Shown piece after piece: positions 56,126-63,994 of a stretch of 64,000 bases of DNA (position 1 is the stretch's first letter; every line of letters begins with the position of its first letter). A program made the position numbers and the translations under genes. The notes under the pieces were generated by a model. It was not told the DNA's origin. It did no database searches and saw nothing but the letters and a program-made list of their open reading frames with translations. Source of the stretch: Arthrobacter saudimassiliensis. GTDB lineage: Bacteria; Actinomycetota; Actinomycetes; Actinomycetales; Micrococcaceae. The stretch lies in assembly GCA_900016675.1 (NCBI GenBank), contig LN483070.1:1-64000 (forward strand), in the 5' to 3' direction.

Positions 56126-56998
56126 TTACTGCAGGAGCTGCATCACGCCGGAGTTCATCTGGTTGGCCTGCGCCAGCATGGCGGTGGCGGCCTGCGAGAG
56201 GATCTGCGACTTGGTGAACGAAGCCATCTCAGCAGCCATGTCGGTGTCCCGGATGCGCGAGTTGGCGGCGGAGAGGTTCTCCACGGACACCGCGATGGAG
56301 CGTGCGGTGGACTCGAGGCGGTTCTGCTGCGCACCAAGGGTCGCGCGCTGGGTGGAAGTGGTGGCGATTGCGGTGTCCAGAGCTGCAATGGCCTTCTGGG
56401 CGCCGTCCTCGGTGGACACAGACAGAGCGGTTGCACCGTCGCCCTTCAGGGCGGTCATGGTCGCCTTGACGTCGGCGAGGTTGACCGTGATCGTGTCCTC
56501 AGCGGCGGCGCCCACCTGAATGCTCACGGTTGCCTTGTGGTCATCCGGAACGGCCTCAGGGTCGGCTGCATTGTTGGTGTTGTCAAGCAGCTTAATGCCA
56601 TTGAAGTTGGTCTTCTCAACGATACGGTCCAGCTCGCTGGTGAGGGCGGTGACCTCGGACTGAATGGCTTCGCGGGACTTGGTGTTGTTCGTGTCGTTGG
56701 CCGACTGGACCGCCAGGTCACGCATGCGGTTCAGCAGGTTGTGGACCTCGGTCAGGGCGCCTTCAGCGGTCTGGATGAGGCTGATGCCGTCCTGGGCGTT
56801 GCGGCCGGCGACCTGCAGGCCGGAGACCTGGTTCTTCAGGCCTTCGGAGATCGACAGGCCGGCGGCATCGTCAGCAGCACGGTTGATGCGGAAACCGCTG
56901 GACAGACGCTCCACGGCCTTGGCCTGGTTGGTCTGGTTCAGGTTGAGGTTGCGCATCGCGTTCAGCGATGAGGTGTTGGTGGCGATAGTGAAACCCAT
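56126..56998 (-). CDS. fliC: flagellin
   Basis: A 290-residue filament protein: the N-terminal D0/D1 (IATNTSSLNAMRNLNLNQTN, SSGFRINRAADDAAGLSISE) and C-terminal D1/D0 (NRLESTARSIAVSVENLSAA, ATAMLAQANQMNSGVMQLLQ) are intact, with only a short middle region (about 135-200). GGAGG lies 8 bases before the ATG. A sigma-28-type promoter and a leader with a GGA-loop hairpin precede it. FliS binds its C-terminus and FliW is its known partner elsewhere. Confidence 0.97.
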   Translation of the reverse strand: MGFTIATNTSSLNAMRNLNLNQTNQAKAVERLSSGFRINRAADDAAGLSISEGLKNQVSGLQVAGRNAQDGISLIQTAEGALTEVHNLLNRMRDLAVQSANDTNNTKSREAIQSEVTALTSELDRIVEKTNFNGIKLLDNTNNAADPEAVPDDHKATVSIQVGAAAEDTITVNLADVKATMTALKGDGATALSVSTEDGAQKAIAALDTAIATTSTQRATLGAQQNRLESTARSIAVSVENLSAANSRIRDTDMAAEMASFTKSQILSQAATAMLAQANQMNSGVMQLLQ

Positions 56999-57002
56999 GG
57001 GA

Positions 57003-57017
57003 TTTTCCTCCGTGATT
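57003..57017 (-). promoter_or_regulatory. flagellin ribosome site overlapping a CsrA-type motif
   Basis: The transcript reads ATCACGGAGGAAAAT, so the Shine-Dalgarno GGAGG lies inside an ACGGA motif. CsrA bound here would block initiation. Confidence 0.5.
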
Positions 57018-57030
57018 CGGGTACTTGCGG

Positions 57031-57046
57031 GGCCCGTCCATGGGCC
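57031..57046 (-). promoter_or_regulatory. GGA-loop hairpin in flagellin leader (putative CsrA site)
   Basis: GGCCC-ATGGAC-GGGCC forms a 5-bp stem with GGA in a hexaloop, close to the consensus CsrA hairpin and about 20 bases upstream of the ribosome site motif. Confidence 0.6.
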
Positions 57047-57057
57047 TCCACCGAGTG

Positions 57058-57084
57058 TTATCGGCGCTGACCCGGCGACTGTTA
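57058..57084 (-). promoter_or_regulatory. sigma-28-type promoter of flagellin
   Basis: On the minus strand TAAC (57081-57084), 15 bases, then GCCGATAA (57058-57065), matching the FliA consensus TAAA-N15-GCCGATAA in all but one base. Transcription should begin near 57051. Confidence 0.85.
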
Positions 57085-57136
57085 GGAATCCGTCGAAGAA
57101 AATTCCGCGGGGTTGTGATCCCCCGGATCTCCGGTG

Positions 57137-57964
57137 TCAGGAGGCGGGGTTCAGCGATCCGTAGCCGCCGCCGGCGACGGCCGCATGCCGCGTCAGGCCG
57201 CCGATGCTCCGCTCGGCCATGGAGGCGAGGTAGGCTGCCCGGCGCGCCGGGGATACCCGGGAGGTGACCTCGGGTGCGGCGTTGTCGTCGTCGGCGTAGT
57301 GCGCGGCCAGGCCGTCACGGAGCAGGCGCACCGCCTCGGCGCGCTGCTGGGAGACGGCGGAGTGGGTGGCGCCCAGCTCGGCGGCCAGGTCCTTGACGGA
57401 GCGCTCGTGGAAGTAGACCTGCTCCACGATGTACCGCATCTTTTCCGGCAGCGCCTCCACGGCGGCCTTCAGGTAGCCCGCGCCCTCCGCGGCGAGGGCC
57501 GAACCCTCGGGGGACGGCAGGGCGGAGGCGATGAAGTCGATCCCGCCTTCGTCCAGGCTGGACACGGTGCGGGCGGCGTCGGCGAGGGCGTCCTCCGCGA
57601 CGCCGCGGTCCACGCCCATGGCGGCGGCGATCTCGTCGACGCTCGGCGTCCGGCCGAGCGCACCCGTAAGCGTCTCGCGGACGGCCAGGGTCTCCTTGAT
57701 GCGGCGGCGGGCGGAACGGGTGGCCCAGTCACTGGCCCGCATCTCATCGGCGAAGGCACCGACAATGCGGCGCCGGGCATAAGCACCGAACGGAACACCC
57801 AGATCCGGGTTGAAGGAATCGGCGGAGGTGATCAGCGCGATGGCACCGACCGACGCGAGATCGTCACGGCACAGATGAGTGGCCTTGGCGCACACCTCCG
57901 AGACGAGGTAACCAACCAGCGGCAGATTTTCGACAACCAGTTGGTTGCGCTCAATACGATTCAA
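57137..57964 (-). CDS. flagellar sigma factor, FliA/WhiG family
   Basis: A 275-residue sigma factor. Region 2 covers about 8-75 (VENLPLVGYLVSEVCAKATH, FGAYARRRIVGAFADEMRAS), region 3 about 85-125 (RTPSVDEIAAAMGVDRGVAE) and region 4 about 170-225 (HERSVKDLAAELGATHSAVS); a Gly/Ala-rich tail of about 45 residues follows. TTG 57964 is the only start upstream of region 2, with GGGGG 8 bases before it. It is the likely reader of the GCCGATA promoters here. No anti-sigma FlgM gene is found nearby. Confidence 0.88.
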   Translation of the reverse strand: MNRIERNQLVVENLPLVGYLVSEVCAKATHLCRDDLASVGAIALITSADSFNPDLGVPFGAYARRRIVGAFADEMRASDWATRSARRRIKETLAVRETLTGALGRTPSVDEIAAAMGVDRGVAEDALADAARTVSSLDEGGIDFIASALPSPEGSALAAEGAGYLKAAVEALPEKMRYIVEQVYFHERSVKDLAAELGATHSAVSQQRAEAVRLLRDGLAAHYADDDNAAPEVTSRVSPARRAAYLASMAERSIGGLTRHAAVAGGGYGSLNPAS

Positions 57965-58037
57965 TTAACGGACCCCCACGCCTCGTCCCCCAGCACGACT
58001 TATTGCACCGGGAGCGACAGGAAGCTGAGACCTTCCT

Positions 58038-58067
58038 TTGCAGAATCCTAAGGACCCTTACTATACT
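58038..58067 (+). promoter_or_regulatory. housekeeping promoter of flgN operon
   Basis: TTGCAG (58038-58043), 18 bases, TATACT (58062-58067). It would supply basal transcription independent of sigma-28. Confidence 0.55.
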
Positions 58068-58102
58068 TCGCCGCTCCGAAGCAACACGCAAAAGATACCA
58101 CT

Positions 58103-58129
58103 AACATTGGGGGTGGGAAGGCCGATAGT
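58103..58129 (+). promoter_or_regulatory. sigma-28-type promoter of flgN-flgK-flgL-fliW
   Basis: TAAC (58103-58106), exactly 15 bases, GCCGATAG (58122-58129), about 68 bases before the flgN start. Confidence 0.8.
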
Positions 58130-58196
58130 GGATGGCAAGGCAAAAACGTTCATACCGGAAGCGCTTGCCGACACGAAAACGGGAGGTGAGCGAGGC

Positions 58197-58682
58197 ATGG
58201 TTGCCCAGAGGTTGTCCGCACTTCTATGGGAAGAGCGCGAACTGCTGGAACTCCTCGTCTTCAAGCTCGAAGAGGAACAACTGCTGCTGACATCCGGCCG
58301 GAGCCGGTGGCTGCAGCACGCCACCCGCGAGGTGGAGCAGGTGCTGGAGCGCCTGCGCGCCGCGGAACTGAGCCGAACCGTCACCGTTGCCGCGCTGGCC
58401 CGCGAATGGCACGTCAGTGAAGATGCAACCCTGCGTGAGCTTGCCGATGCCGCCCCTGCCGGCCCGTGGGCGGAGATCTTCACCGCCCACCTGCAGGCCA
58501 TGACGGAACTCACATCGAAAATCCGTGAACTGCGCGACATGAATGAGCAGTTCCTGCGCGCCGCGGCCCGGTCAGCGCAGGAAACCCTCGCCGGCACCTC
58601 GTCCGGGGGCGCAACCTATACGGCCAACGGCGCCACCGCCGTCGGTAGCACCGGCGCGCGCTTCGTCGACCAGCAGATCTGA
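58197..58682 (+). CDS. flgN: flagellar export chaperone FlgN-like protein
   Basis: A 161-residue helical protein (SALLWEERELLELLVFKLEE, LTSKIRELRDMNEQFLRAAA) of the FlgN type, the chaperone for the hook-filament junction proteins FlgK and FlgL that follow it. ATG 58197 is chosen because the upstream frame contains two promoters; GGGAGG lies 10 bases before it. Confidence 0.86.
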   Translation: MVAQRLSALLWEERELLELLVFKLEEEQLLLTSGRSRWLQHATREVEQVLERLRAAELSRTVTVAALAREWHVSEDATLRELADAAPAGPWAEIFTAHLQAMTELTSKIRELRDMNEQFLRAAARSAQETLAGTSSGGATYTANGATAVGSTGARFVDQQI

Positions 58683-58707
58683 TCAGCAGCAAAGGACCCC
58701 TTCCTTC

Positions 58708-60108
58708 ATGAGCACCTTCAGCGGCCTCAACTCGGCCTACTCCGGACTCGTCGCGGCGCGTCGGGGTTTGGACGTCGTGGGCCAGAACGTCGCCAACGTG
58801 AACACTCCCGGCTACACCCGGCAGCGGGTGTCGACCTCGGCAGCCCCCGCGCTGGCCCAGGTCGGCCGTTTCTCCTCCGGTGTCTCGGTGGGACAGGGCG
58901 TCGGGGTGGACGGCATCGCCCGCCTGGGCAGCCTGCAGCTGGATACCAGGGTCCGCTCCACCGCAGCGGTGGCGGGCTTCACGGCGGTCCGCGCCAATGC
59001 CTTTGCCGCGCTGGAGCAGGGCCTGAAGGAGCCGGGGAAGAACGGCCTCTCCGCCTCGCTGCAGGAATTCTCCGCCGCCTGGCAGGGCGTCGTCAGCAAG
59101 CCCGGCGACAACACCTCCGCCGCCGTCGTCATCGACCAGGCCCAGGAACTGGCGGTCAAGCTCCGCACCGGGTACGACGACGTGGCCGCCCAGTGGAACT
59201 CCCTGCACGCAGACCTGCAGGACATGACGAGTGAGCTGAACGCAGCCGCCGGGCAGGTGGCCGACCTGAACGCGCAGATCCGCTCCACCCTGGCTGCCGG
59301 CGGCAACGCCAACGAGCTGATGGACCAGCGCAGCGCCGCCATCACCACGCTGTCCGCCCTGTCCGGCGCCACCGTCCGCGAATCCCGCGACGGCATGGTG
59401 GACGTCCTCGTGGACGGCAACGCGCTGGTGTCCGGAGATTCCGCCCGCCGCCTCGAGGTGTCCGGTGACCGCACCATGGGCGCCGGCACCGGTCCCGTGG
59501 TGACCTGGTCCCACCGCGGCGACGGTTTGGATGCACGCGCCGCCGTGGGCGGGGAAATGGGCGGAGCGGTCTCCATGCTGGCCTCCGCCCGCGCCGGCGG
59601 CGGACTGGCCGCGGCCGCCGAGTCCTACAACACCGTCGCCCGCGGGCTCGCCGACTCGGTCAACGCCCTGCACCGAACCGGCCACACTACCGACGGGCGC
59701 ACCGGCCTCGCCTTCTTCAGCTACGACCCCGCCGATGCCGCCCGCTCGCTCGCCGTGGTGCCCAACGACGCCTCCGGCATCGCCGCCGGCGCAGCAGGCA
59801 AGGGCGCCCTGGACACGTCGGTGGCCGACGCGATCTCCAAACTGGACAGCGCGGACAAGCTCTGGGCGTCGTTCGTCACCTCCACCGGCGCCGCCACCCG
59901 CACCGAACTGCAGCAGGCCAATCTGGCCTCGGTGGCCGCCGTCGGCGCCCAGGACGCGCAGCTGGCGAACGCCTCCGTGGACCTGGACGAGGAAAACGTC
60001 AATCTGCTGGCCTACCAGCACGCCTATCAGGGCGCGGCCCGGGTCATGACCGCCATCGACGAAATGCTGGACACCCTGATCAACCGCACCGGAATCGTCG
60101 GAAGGTAA
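58708..60108 (+). CDS. flgK: flagellar hook-associated protein FlgK
   Basis: A 466-residue junction protein with N-terminal FSGLNSAYSGLVAARRGLDV and NVANVNTPGYTRQRV and C-terminal NVNLLAYQHAYQGAARVM, both in the terminal coiled coils of the axial family. AAAGGA lies about 11 bases before ATG 58708; the frame upstream overlaps flgN and is not used. Confidence 0.95.
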   Translation: MSTFSGLNSAYSGLVAARRGLDVVGQNVANVNTPGYTRQRVSTSAAPALAQVGRFSSGVSVGQGVGVDGIARLGSLQLDTRVRSTAAVAGFTAVRANAFAALEQGLKEPGKNGLSASLQEFSAAWQGVVSKPGDNTSAAVVIDQAQELAVKLRTGYDDVAAQWNSLHADLQDMTSELNAAAGQVADLNAQIRSTLAAGGNANELMDQRSAAITTLSALSGATVRESRDGMVDVLVDGNALVSGDSARRLEVSGDRTMGAGTGPVVTWSHRGDGLDARAAVGGEMGGAVSMLASARAGGGLAAAAESYNTVARGLADSVNALHRTGHTTDGRTGLAFFSYDPADAARSLAVVPNDASGIAAGAAGKGALDTSVADAISKLDSADKLWASFVTSTGAATRTELQQANLASVAAVGAQDAQLANASVDLDEENVNLLAYQHAYQGAARVMTAIDEMLDTLINRTGIVGR

Positions 60109-60113
60109 GGCCC

Positions 60114-61010
60114 GTGATCACCCGCACCACCAACGCCACGATGGCGCGCAGCGCCCAGGCGAACCTGCAGGCGAACATCTCGCGCCTGGCCAAGCTGCAG
60201 GAGCAGGCCACCACCTCGGCAGCCATCACCCGGCCGTCAGACAACCCCACCGGCACCGCCGACGCCATGAAGGTCCGCGCGGAGATCCGCGCCAACGCAC
60301 AGTACAAGGCGAACATCTCCGAGGCCGGCGGCTGGCTGATGACCGTGGACCAGGCGCTGGCGAACACCACCGACATCCTGCGCCGGGTCAAGGACCTCGC
60401 GGTGAGCGCCGGCGGCGCGGCCCTGAGCGCGGCCGACCGCGGCGCCATTGCCACGGAGATCGAGGGCCTGAAGCAGGACCTCCTGGGCCAGGCCAACACC
60501 GCGTATCTGGGCCGCACCGTCTTCGCCGGCAACTCCGACGCCGGCCATGCCTTCACTGCCGACTCGTACGCGTACACCGGGGCCACCGACGCCGGCAAGC
60601 ACGGCCCGGTCGAGCGCCGCATCGACGTGCACACCAGCGTCCGTGTGGACGTGGACGGCACCTCGGTCTTCGGCGAGGGGAATTCCTCGGTCTTCAAGCT
60701 GCTCGATGACCTGGCGGCGGACCTGCGCGGCAACGGCACCGGCTCCGCCCTCTCCGCCGACCTCGACGCCCGCATCAACACGGTCCTGACCGTCCACACC
60801 GAAGTCGGCGTCCGCCACGCCCGCACGCTGACCGCCGAGGAGCAGAACATGGAGCAGGCCGTGGCGCTGGAGACCCGGCGCTCGGGCATCGAGGACCTCG
60901 ACACCGCGAAGGTGATCATGGACCTGAAGCTGCAGGAGGTGGCCTACCAGTCCGCCCTGGCCGTCACGGCCCGGGTGCTCCAGCCGACCCTGATGGACTT
61001 CCTGCGATGA
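60114..61010 (+). CDS. flgL: flagellar hook-associated protein FlgL
   Basis: A 298-residue junction protein with flagellin-like ends (ITRTTNATMARSAQANLQAN, LQEVAYQSALAVTARVLQPT). GTG 60114 follows GGAAGG by 8 bases, 5 bases after flgK. It overlaps fliW by 4 bases. Confidence 0.94.
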   Translation: MITRTTNATMARSAQANLQANISRLAKLQEQATTSAAITRPSDNPTGTADAMKVRAEIRANAQYKANISEAGGWLMTVDQALANTTDILRRVKDLAVSAGGAALSAADRGAIATEIEGLKQDLLGQANTAYLGRTVFAGNSDAGHAFTADSYAYTGATDAGKHGPVERRIDVHTSVRVDVDGTSVFGEGNSSVFKLLDDLAADLRGNGTGSALSADLDARINTVLTVHTEVGVRHARTLTAEEQNMEQAVALETRRSGIEDLDTAKVIMDLKLQEVAYQSALAVTARVLQPTLMDFLR

Positions 61011-61399
61011 GCCAGCCGCTGACCTTCGTCACGCCCCCGCCGGGCCTGGAGCCGCAGGTGCACTATCTGCTGGAGGAGGTCGACGGCGCCGTCGGGCTGT
61101 TCTCGCTCGTGCCCCGGGAGCCGGGCAGCGGCGTCTCGCGGCTGTTCCTGCTCGACGCCGCCGCGTACCTGCCCGGCTACGCGCCGCGGATCTCCCACGA
61201 CCAGCAGCGCATGCTGGGCCTGCGGGAGCCCTCGGAGGCGTGGGTGCTGGTGGTCGCCAATCCGGCAGTGTCCGGCACCACCGTGAACCTGCTGGCGCCG
61301 ATCGTGCTGAACTCCTCCACGGGGCAGTGCGCCCAGCTCATCCTCGAAGGCCAGGACTGGCCGCTGCGGGCGTCCCTCGAGGACTTCGCCGCAGCCTGA
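61007..61399 (+). CDS. fliW: flagellar assembly factor FliW
   Basis: A 130-residue protein of the FliW fold (GLFSLVPREPG, VLVVANPAVSGTTVNLLAPI, LNSSTGQCAQLIL). In Bacillus FliW binds either flagellin or CsrA, releasing CsrA repression once flagellin is exported. It closes the flgN operon, translationally coupled to flgL; csrA ends the other flagellar operon. Confidence 0.95.
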   Translation: MSQPLTFVTPPPGLEPQVHYLLEEVDGAVGLFSLVPREPGSGVSRLFLLDAAAYLPGYAPRISHDQQRMLGLREPSEAWVLVVANPAVSGTTVNLLAPIVLNSSTGQCAQLILEGQDWPLRASLEDFAAA

Positions 61400-61427
61400 C
61401 CGGTCCCCGCCCGCGCGGGCACGGCAC

Positions 61428-61473
61428 ATGTGACAGGGCCCCTGCTCCTTCCGGAGCAGGGGCCCTGTCACAT
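61428..61473. terminator. 21-bp perfect hairpin between fliW and aldo/keto reductase
   Basis: Arms 61428-61448 and 61453-61473 are exactly complementary around a 4-base loop, between convergent genes. Confidence 0.85.
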
Positions 61474-61507
61474 ATATTCGCGGCCGCCGGGTCGTGCGGC
61501 GGTCCGC

Positions 61508-62350
61508 CTACTGGAAGTCGGAGACCGCCGGGTCGGCGGCGATACGGCCCTCCGGGCCCTTGTCCATCGCGGTGATGGCCTGGACGTCCTCGTCGGAAAG
61601 GGTCAGGTCCAGCGCCTTCCAGTTTTCGGCGATGCGGGACTCAGTCACCGACTTGGGGATCACGATGTTCCCCAGCGCCAGGTGCCAGGCGAGGACGACC
61701 TGCGCGGGGGTCGCGCCGTCGTACTTGGCGGCGATCTCCTTCAGCTGCGGGTCCTCGAGCAGGCCTTCACCGGAGCCGAGCGGGGACCAGGACTCGTGCA
61801 GGATGTTGTGCTCCGCTTCGAAGGCCCGCAGGTCCGCCTGGTTGAAGTACGGGTGGGTTTCCACCTGGTTCAGCACCGGGGTGACGCCGGTTTCGTCGAT
61901 CAGCTCCTGCAGGGCTTCCTTGGTGAAGTTGCAGACGCCGATGGACTTCACCCGGCCGCGCTTCTGCAGCTCGATGAGCGCCTTCCAGGTGTCGACGTAC
62001 TTGCCCTGCTTCGGCTGCAGCCAGTGGATCAGGTACAGGTCCAGGGTTTCCAGGCCCAGGCGCTCCATGGACGCCTCGAAGGCGGCGATGGTGGACTCGT
62101 AGCCCTGGTCGGCGTTCCAGACCTTGGTGGTGATGAACAGCTCGTCGCGGTCCAGGCCGGACGCGGCGATGGCCCGGCCCACGCCCTCCTCGTTGCCGTA
62201 GATGCGGGCGGTGTCGATGTGCCGGTAGCCGACCTCGAAGGCCTTGCCGACGACCTCCTCGGCGACCTTGTCCTCCACCCGCCACACGCCGTAGCCGAGC
62301 TGGGGGATGGTGTTGCCGTCGTTGAGGGTCACGAAAGGTGATGTAGTCAT
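61508..62350 (-). CDS. aldo/keto reductase
   Basis: A 280-residue NADPH-dependent reductase. GYRHIDTARIYGNEEGVGRA carries the catalytic D and Y, IHWLQPKQGKYVDTWKALIE the His, and IPKSVTESRIAEN the cofactor site, all as in 2,5-diketo-D-gluconate-reductase-like enzymes. ATG 62350 is chosen over 62359 because AAGGA lies 8 bases upstream of it. The substrate cannot be told. Confidence 0.93.
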   Translation of the reverse strand: MTTSPFVTLNDGNTIPQLGYGVWRVEDKVAEEVVGKAFEVGYRHIDTARIYGNEEGVGRAIAASGLDRDELFITTKVWNADQGYESTIAAFEASMERLGLETLDLYLIHWLQPKQGKYVDTWKALIELQKRGRVKSIGVCNFTKEALQELIDETGVTPVLNQVETHPYFNQADLRAFEAEHNILHESWSPLGSGEGLLEDPQLKEIAAKYDGATPAQVVLAWHLALGNIVIPKSVTESRIAENWKALDLTLSDEDVQAITAMDKGPEGRIAADPAVSDFQ

Positions 62351-62438
62351 GGGACCCATCCTTGCAGCAGCCGCTGCCCGGCCGTGACCGTGCCGCCTCG
62401 TGTTTGCTCCCCGCGAACGGCCGCCCGCTCCGGCCGGG

Positions 62439-62894
62439 TCAGGACGCGGCGGCGAGCAGCGCTTCGGCCTCGTCGACGTCCCGGACGACCAGCTCCGCCC
62501 GGCGCCGCACGTTCTCCAGTCCTGCGGACGCGATGCCCCACCGCTCCCCTTCCAGCCGGGACATGGCGGCCGCCTCGGCGGTCGCGGCCAGCGAGTTGCC
62601 GCTGCGGGACAGGGCCCGGTGCACGCTGATCAGCGCCCCCGGGATGTCCTGCCCGTCGCTGGGGTGCAGTTTCTGCGCCTGGGCGCACGCCTGCCGGACC
62701 CGGGGCAGCAGGTCCGAGAGGGTGTTGGCCACCAGCGCCAGCTCGTTGTACAGGGCGTCGTCCTCCACCCCTTCGAGCATCTGGTGGTACCGGTCCAGGC
62801 CCCGGGTGAAGCGGTCGTGGGCGCGCCGCCACACTCCCCGGCCAAGTTCGACGTCGTCCTTCCGCCCCTTGCGGGCGGCTGCAAACAGTGCCAC
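62439..62894 (-). CDS. conserved hypothetical helical protein next to bpa
   Basis: A 151-residue, largely helical protein (DRYHQMLEGVEDDALYNELA, QACAQAQKLHPSDGQDIPGA). No family is recognised. GTG 62894 lies two bases after the bpa stop, so the two are co-transcribed and may work together, which is an inference from position. Confidence 0.72.
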   Translation of the reverse strand: MALFAAARKGRKDDVELGRGVWRRAHDRFTRGLDRYHQMLEGVEDDALYNELALVANTLSDLLPRVRQACAQAQKLHPSDGQDIPGALISVHRALSRSGNSLAATAEAAAMSRLEGERWGIASAGLENVRRRAELVVRDVDEAEALLAAAS

Positions 62895-62896
62895 GG

Positions 62897-63595
62897 CTAC
62901 AGGTACTGGCCGGGGCCGGACTGGGGCTCGGCGCTGCGCCCGGCGCGGGGCTGCTGCCCGGGTCCGCCGGCGCGGCGCGGTTCACCGTCCTCGCCGACCA
63001 CGACGCCGGGGGCCAGCACGGTGCCCGGCGGCAGCTGGCGCAGCTGCAGGCGGGAGGCGAGCTGCTGGTTGGCTGTCTGCTGCGCGGCGATGGCGGTCTG
63101 GATGCCGCGGAAGAGGCCTTCCAGCCAGCCGACCAGCTGGGCCTGGGCGATCCGCAGTTCGGCGTCGGTGGGGACCGTGTCGTCGAGGAAGGGCAGGTTG
63201 ATGCGCTGCAGTTCGCTGACCAGCTCAGGGGCCAGCCCGTCCTTGAGCTCGGTGAGGGAGCGCTCGTGGATCTCCGCCAGCCGGTTCCGGGCGGCGTCGT
63301 CCAGCGGAGCGTTCCGGACCTCTTCCAGCAGCTGCTTGATCATGGTGCCGATCCGCATGACCTTGGCGGGCTCGTCGACCAAATCCTTGAGCCTGGCCGG
63401 GCCGCCGTCGTGGGAGCCGGCGCCCTGGACCGCGGCCGCGTCGGCCTCCTGAGGCACGGAGCCGCTCGCGTGGGTGCCCTCGGACCCGTCCGTCTCCCCC
63501 GCTTGGGTGACCGACGTCGGTTCCCGGGGCGCGTCAGCCGCGGCGTCGGCGGGAACCGGCCCGGTGGACGAGGCGGATTCGGTCTGGTCAGTCAT
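62897..63595 (-). CDS. bpa: bacterial proteasome activator Bpa
   Basis: A 232-residue protein with a disordered, acidic N-terminus (1-65), a helical ring-forming core (about 68-175: VDEPAKVMRIGTMIKQLLEE, FLDDTVPTDAELRIAQAQLV) and the C-terminal proteasome-docking motif GQYL (229-232). Bpa opens the 20S core without ATP and feeds it unfolded proteins, as shown in mycobacteria (Rv3780). No other proteasome gene is in the window. Confidence 0.92.
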   Translation of the reverse strand: MTDQTESASSTGPVPADAAADAPREPTSVTQAGETDGSEGTHASGSVPQEADAAAVQGAGSHDGGPARLKDLVDEPAKVMRIGTMIKQLLEEVRNAPLDDAARNRLAEIHERSLTELKDGLAPELVSELQRINLPFLDDTVPTDAELRIAQAQLVGWLEGLFRGIQTAIAAQQTANQQLASRLQLRQLPPGTVLAPGVVVGEDGEPRRAGGPGQQPRAGRSAEPQSGPGQYL

Positions 63596-63639
63596 GGCTT
63601 AATGCTCTCATGCAGGGGGCAGCGGCCGGGATGCCGCGG

Positions 63640-63903
63640 TCAGTTTTCGAGCTCTTCTTCGCGGTTGCGCGCATACTCTCCGTCCGGGCTGAGCCCGGCG
63701 ACCTGCTGCCCGGCGTTCAGCTGGCCGGCGGTGTAGTGCCGGTCGTCGAACTCCGGGCCGGCCACCTGGTCCTCCTCGGGGCGGTTGATGTCCTGGGCGA
63801 GGTGGTCGTCCTCCCCGCCGAGGTCTTCGTGGGGGACGCTGGTGTCGTCAAGCAGGTGCTCGTCGGAGGGCAGCTCATTGTCGTCTTTGCGGAAGATTCC
63901 CAT
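63640..63903 (-). CDS. small acidic hypothetical protein
   Basis: An 87-residue, strongly acidic and probably disordered protein (DEHLLDDTSVPHEDLGGEDD). No family is recognised. It starts at ATG 63903; a TACCTT lies 5 bases before, so it may be leaderless. It lies upstream of bpa on the same strand at 44 bases. Confidence 0.6.
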   Translation of the reverse strand: MGIFRKDDNELPSDEHLLDDTSVPHEDLGGEDDHLAQDINRPEEDQVAGPEFDDRHYTAGQLNAGQQVAGLSPDGEYARNREEELEN

Positions 63904-63957
63904 CCGTCAAGGTAAGCAGCCGCGGCAGGGCCGGTGTCAAGGCCGGGTGACGAACGC

Positions 63958-63994
63958 CGAAGGGCGGCACCCCGGTGCGGGGTGCCGCCCTTCG
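63958..63994. terminator. 16-bp perfect hairpin at right edge
   Basis: CGAAGGGCGGCACCCC and its exact complement around a 5-base loop. It probably ends a gene beyond the window. Confidence 0.75.

Larger units (their letters stand above)
57965..58196. other. divergent promoter region between sigma gene and flgN
   Basis: The 232-base gap holds a plus-strand housekeeping promoter, a plus-strand sigma-28 promoter and a minus-strand TATAGT that overlaps the plus-strand -10. The AT content is the highest outside the rrn leader. The in-frame extension of flgN into it is not believed to be coding. Confidence 0.65.

Noticed and set aside
58038-58196. Upstream TTG start for flgN
   Set aside because: The added residues would span both a housekeeping and a sigma-28 promoter; they have no FlgN similarity.
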